The translations under genes were made by a program, and so were the position numbers. A stretch of DNA of 64,000 bases from Fontivita pretiosa. GTDB taxonomy: Bacteria; Planctomycetota; Phycisphaerae; Tepidisphaerales; Tepidisphaeraceae. The stretch spans positions 434,001 to 498,000 of the forward strand of contig NZ_CP191258.1 in NCBI RefSeq assembly GCF_050410795.1, given 5' to 3'. Under the pieces are notes generated by a model. It saw nothing but the letters and a program-made list of their open reading frames with translations, was not told the origin of the DNA and did no database searches. Shown piece by piece: positions 61,710-64,000 of this stretch (the first letter of the stretch is position 1; the number at the start of each line of letters is the position of its first letter).

Positions 61710-61715
61710 TAAGAT
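61710..61715 (+). promoter_or_regulatory. -10 element implying a leaderless mRNA
   Basis: TAAGAT ends nine bases before the ATG at 61725 with no Shine-Dalgarno sequence. The -35 is not recognisable. Confidence 0.35.
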
Positions 61716-61724
61716 TGAGCGCAA

Positions 61725-62288
61725 ATGGCTGAGATGCTCTTCGACACCCCGTGGTGGTTACCGACCATCCTCGTCGTCGCCGGGATCCTCGCGTTCCTCA
61801 GCGGCAATCGCAGGCAGGACAAACAGATCATGTACGGGGGGCTGGCAGTGCTGCTGCTGGGGATCGCCGTCGCCTTGCTGAGCTACTTCATCGACACGGC
61901 CAGGGAAAAAGCCGTGCGGCGAACGCGCGACCTGGTGGCGGCGGCGAACGCCAGAGACTGGAACAGGTTCCGCTCCCTGCTCGATCCGCAGACGTCGGTC
62001 TATGGCCTTCGCGGTCCGGACGTGATCGCAACCGTCGCCGGTGCAACGGCCGAGCGATATCGGCTCGGTCAATCGCGCATCACCGGCACCGAGGTTGATC
62101 AGACCGGCACGGTCATCACCGTGAGCATCCGCGTGCTGAGCGACATTTCCGGCCACCCGGTCGTCAGCGATTGGCAGCTTCAGTTCCAGGACTTCGGCCA
62201 GGGCTGGAAACTGTATGACGTTCGAGCCCTGTCAAACGACCAAATCCCCGAAGCGCGCATCCGCAACGCCCTGACCCGGGAACGATAG
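61725..62288 (+). CDS. Two-helix membrane protein with NTF2-like domain
   Basis: The 187-residue protein has two membrane helices (about 10-24 and 36-54) and a C-terminal alpha/beta domain of about 120 residues. That domain starts TARDLVAAANARDWNRFRSL-like (RTRDLVAAANARDWNRFRSL) and runs through TVITVSIRVLSDISG to WQLQFQDFGQGWKLYDVRAL. This outline fits a SnoaL/NTF2-like fold. No family name is certain. The gene is divergent from the DUF115 gene and convergent with surE. Confidence 0.7.
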   Translation: MAEMLFDTPWWLPTILVVAGILAFLSGNRRQDKQIMYGGLAVLLLGIAVALLSYFIDTAREKAVRRTRDLVAAANARDWNRFRSLLDPQTSVYGLRGPDVIATVAGATAERYRLGQSRITGTEVDQTGTVITVSIRVLSDISGHPVVSDWQLQFQDFGQGWKLYDVRALSNDQIPEARIRNALTRER

Positions 62289-62295
62289 AACTCAG

Positions 62296-62385
62296 AACCA
62301 CGGATGCACACGGATGAACGCGGACAGCGCAGATGAGTCACGTCCGCGAACTCAAGTCCGTGCTGATCGGTGTTCATCCGTGGTT
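62296..62385. repeat. REP-like palindromic element
   Basis: AACCACGGATG (62296-62306) and CATCCGTGGTT (62375-62385) are perfect 11-bp arms of a 90-bp imperfect palindrome. Inner parts such as CACACGGATGAACGCGGA and TCCGTGCTGATCGGTGTTCA are also complementary. The sequence resembles the dispersed ACCACGGATGAACACGGAT-type palindromes known in many bacterial genomes. It abuts the surE stop codon. Confidence 0.65.
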
Positions 62386-63171
62386 TCATTGCTCAGTTTG
62401 GCGAAGCGACCAGTTTCGGGCCTGCCAGTCCTTGAGCATCAGGTGATGCGTGAGGTCAAATTGAAGCGGGGTGATGGTGATGTACCCGTCGCGAATCGCG
62501 GCCACGTCGGTATCTTCGTCGGATTCTCCCAGCCGGAAGATGCTGTTGTTCCAGTAGTAATCCCGCCCGCGGGGATTGGTGCGGCGCTCGTAGGTGTCGA
62601 TCCATGGGCGAGTGCACTGGCGGACGAGCTTGATTCCGGTGGGCGCCTGGCCTTCGCGAAGCGCGGGAACGTTGATGCTCACGACCTGTCCGGGCTTCAG
62701 CCCGACCTGGAGGATCTGCTGGATGGTCTGCGTGGCCAGCCTGGCGCAGTAGGGATAGTCGGCCGGGGTGTCTTCCTGAAGCATCATCGAGACGGCAATG
62801 CTGGGCAGCCCGAGGAACGCCGCCTCGATCGCCGCCGCCACCGTGCCGCTGTAGACCACATTGATGCCGACGTTCACTCCGGAGTTCATGCCGCTGATGA
62901 CCAGGTCGGGCGGGCGGGGCAGCAGGTGAGCGACGGCGACCTTGACGCAATCGGCCGGGCGACCATCGACCGCGATGCCGGTGAATGCGCCCTCGATGCT
63001 GACGCGGTTGGTGAGGATCGGCGCTTCGATGGTGATGCCGTGCCCGCTGGCGCTTTGGACAGTTTCCGGGGCCACAACATGGACTTGCGCGCCCAGGCGG
63101 TTCAGTTCCCGCCACATCGCGATGATCCCGGGTGCGTGAATTCCGTCGTCGTTGGTGAGCAGAATAAGCAT
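62386..63171 (-). CDS. surE: 5'/3'-nucleotidase SurE
   Basis: This survival protein is a metal-dependent nucleotidase and exopolyphosphatase. The 261-residue protein opens MLILLTNDDGIHAPGIIAMW with the Asp pair for metal. VVAPETVQSASGHGIT follows (family: AP...QSG), then DLVISGMNSGVNVGINVVYS and TVAAAIEAAFLGLPSIAVSM. The end ITITPLQFDLTHHLMLKDW is typical. ATG 63171 lies two codons inside the frame. Its -10 overlaps the -10 of nnrE. Confidence 0.93.
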   Translation of the reverse strand: MLILLTNDDGIHAPGIIAMWRELNRLGAQVHVVAPETVQSASGHGITIEAPILTNRVSIEGAFTGIAVDGRPADCVKVAVAHLLPRPPDLVISGMNSGVNVGINVVYSGTVAAAIEAAFLGLPSIAVSMMLQEDTPADYPYCARLATQTIQQILQVGLKPGQVVSINVPALREGQAPTGIKLVRQCTRPWIDTYERRTNPRGRDYYWNNSIFRLGESDEDTDVAAIRDGYITITPLQFDLTHHLMLKDWQARNWSLRQTEQ

Positions 63172-63187
63172 GGTCAAGCCGCGCGCC

Positions 63188-63195
63188 AGTATAAT
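63188..63195. promoter_or_regulatory. Overlapping divergent -10 elements of surE and nnrE
   Basis: AGTATAAT reads as TATAAT (63190-63195) on the plus strand and TATACT (63193-63188) on the minus strand. The expected starts are near 63202 and 63181, giving leaders of about 14 nt for nnrE and about 10 nt for surE. No good -35 was seen on either side. Confidence 0.55.
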
Positions 63196-63215
63196 TGCGG
63201 TGAAGCGAGGTTGAA

Positions 63216-63884
63216 ATGATCCGACTGACCCGAGCTCAGGTGCGCGAGGTCGATCGCCGCGCGATCGAGGAGTACGGCATCCCCGGCATCGTGCTGATGG
63301 AGAACGCCGCCCACGCCGTCGCAGACGCCGCCATTGAAATGATCGGCCCGGAATGCATCGGGCAGGTGCTGGTGCTGTGCGGCCCGGGCAACAACGGGGG
63401 CGACGGCCTGGCGGCGGCGCGCCACCTGCACAACCGCGGCGCTGATGTGTTTATCGCGCTGGCGACCGATCCGGCCCGCTATCGCGGCGACGCGCTGACC
63501 AACTGGCGGATCGTGCAGGCGATGAAGCTTCCGGTCGAGGCGATCGACCTGGCCAAGCTGGAGCGATCCACAGCGGTGCTGATCATTGACGCGATCTTCG
63601 GGACCGGGCTGACCGATCCGCCGCGCGAACCGTTTCCTCAGATTGTCCGTGCCGTGCAGCATTCGCGCGTTCCGGTGCTGGCGATCGATCTGCCCAGCGG
63701 ATTGGATTGCGACAGCGGTGAGCCGCTGGGTCCGACCTGCATGCGGGCAACACGCACCGTCACGTTCGTGGCCGAAAAGGTCGGCTTCGCCAACCCCGCT
63801 TCACGGCAATACACCGGGGTCGTGGTAGTCGGCGACATCGGCGTTCCGCCGGAACTCATCGAGCAGGTGGCACGCATGGCATAG
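63216..63884 (+). CDS. nnrE: NAD(P)H-hydrate epimerase domain protein
   Basis: It repairs hydrated NAD(P)H by epimerisation. The 222-residue protein is a stand-alone YjeF_N domain: MENAAHAVADAAIEMIG, VLVLCGPGNNGGDGLAAARH, DAIFGTGLTDPPREPFPQIV and VLAIDLPSGLDCDSGEPLGP, all standard. The usual C-terminal dehydratase half is not fused here. GCGAGG lies five bases before the ATG. pdxJ follows after a few bases. Confidence 0.92.
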   Translation: MIRLTRAQVREVDRRAIEEYGIPGIVLMENAAHAVADAAIEMIGPECIGQVLVLCGPGNNGGDGLAAARHLHNRGADVFIALATDPARYRGDALTNWRIVQAMKLPVEAIDLAKLERSTAVLIIDAIFGTGLTDPPREPFPQIVRAVQHSRVPVLAIDLPSGLDCDSGEPLGPTCMRATRTVTFVAEKVGFANPASRQYTGVVVVGDIGVPPELIEQVARMA

Positions 63885-63887
63885 AAT
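63882..63887 (+). promoter_or_regulatory. -10 element within the nnrE stop, before pdxJ
   Basis: TAGAAT overlaps the TAG stop of nnrE and ends nine bases before the ATG at 63897, as in the other leaderless candidates. No -35 was identified. Confidence 0.3.
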
Positions 63888-63896
63888 CCGATGCCT

Positions 63897-64000
63897 ATGA
63901 CCAAGCTCTCTGTAAACGTCAACAAGGTCGCCACCCTCCGCAACACGCGCACGATCGGCATCCCCAGTGTCGTCCACGCCGCCAGGCTCTGTCTGGATGC
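63897..64000 (+). CDS. pdxJ: Pyridoxine 5'-phosphate synthase, N-terminus (partial)
   Basis: Only the first 34 codons are in the window. The sequence MTKLSVNVNKVATLRNTRTI then GIPSVVHAARLCLDA matches the PdxJ N-terminus (strand beta-1 with the conserved NVNKVATLRN). PdxJ makes pyridoxine phosphate from 3-amino-1-hydroxyacetone phosphate and deoxyxylulose phosphate. An in-frame ATG two codons earlier (63891) could also start it. Confidence 0.9.
   Translation, partial: MTKLSVNVNKVATLRNTRTIGIPSVVHAARLCLD

Overview
The window reads as a chromosomal segment of a planctomycete, most likely class Phycisphaerae. This rests on high G+C, several pseudopilins of the FTLVELLVVIGIIAVL type, a dockerin-like protein with a degenerate PEP-CTERM tail, a PilM-like gene beside two Gly/Pro/Phe-rich partners, a membrane pyrophosphatase, and many small or monocistronic units. 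The assignment is inferred from gene content, not from a marker phylogeny. I found no rRNA, tRNA, CRISPR array, insertion sequence or prophage.

Left part (1-13.8 kb): a nusA-infB operon (infB runs off the left edge), a MalK/UgpC-type ABC ATPase with its own strong promoter and terminator, a divergent proton pyrophosphatase, an HD hydrolase, an HlyD-type adaptor with an FtsX/MacB-type permease, a bifunctional-nuclease-family protein, a DUF2231-Rieske gene broken by an in-frame TAG inside the cluster motif, a CxxC mini-thioredoxin divergent from an HxlR regulator, and an M50 protease.

Middle-left (13.8-30.5 kb): a three-gene PilM cluster, mtaB-dtd, a TIM-barrel isomerase, a GNAT protein, terC, rpsA with a clear promoter and perfect terminator, a primary-type sigma factor, a pseudopilin flanked by two paralogous membrane proteins, and apt.

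Middle (30.5-42.7 kb): a carbohydrate or uronate utilisation region. A small UxaA-type SAF subunit diverges from a secreted propeller-like protein. A GntR/FCD regulator follows, then a membrane protein, a pseudopilin and a dockerin/PEP-CTERM protein. Next come a translationally coupled trio (secreted FAD oxidoreductase, UxaA large subunit, secreted beta-helix protein) and a zinc alcohol dehydrogenase. The same 15-bp sequence, in opposite orientations, lies in the promoter region of the regulator and in the divergent uxaA-N/propeller promoter, so it is a strong operator candidate.

At 42.8-44.5 kb a compact pair encodes an HNH nuclease and a PD-(D/E)XK nuclease without a methyltransferase. It is the best candidate here for an undescribed (possibly defence) module. 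To its right lie nagZ, an aldo/keto reductase, a large AsmA-like protein, a GT39-like glycosyltransferase, a Fur-boxed outer-membrane barrel protein, a His/Pro-rich protein and an HDOD protein. A nonulosonic acid and surface-glycan operon follows (DUF115/MptE-like, SPASM protein lacking the radical-SAM cysteines, neuA, neuB, neuC). The window ends with surE and nnrE on overlapping divergent promoters, and the start of pdxJ.
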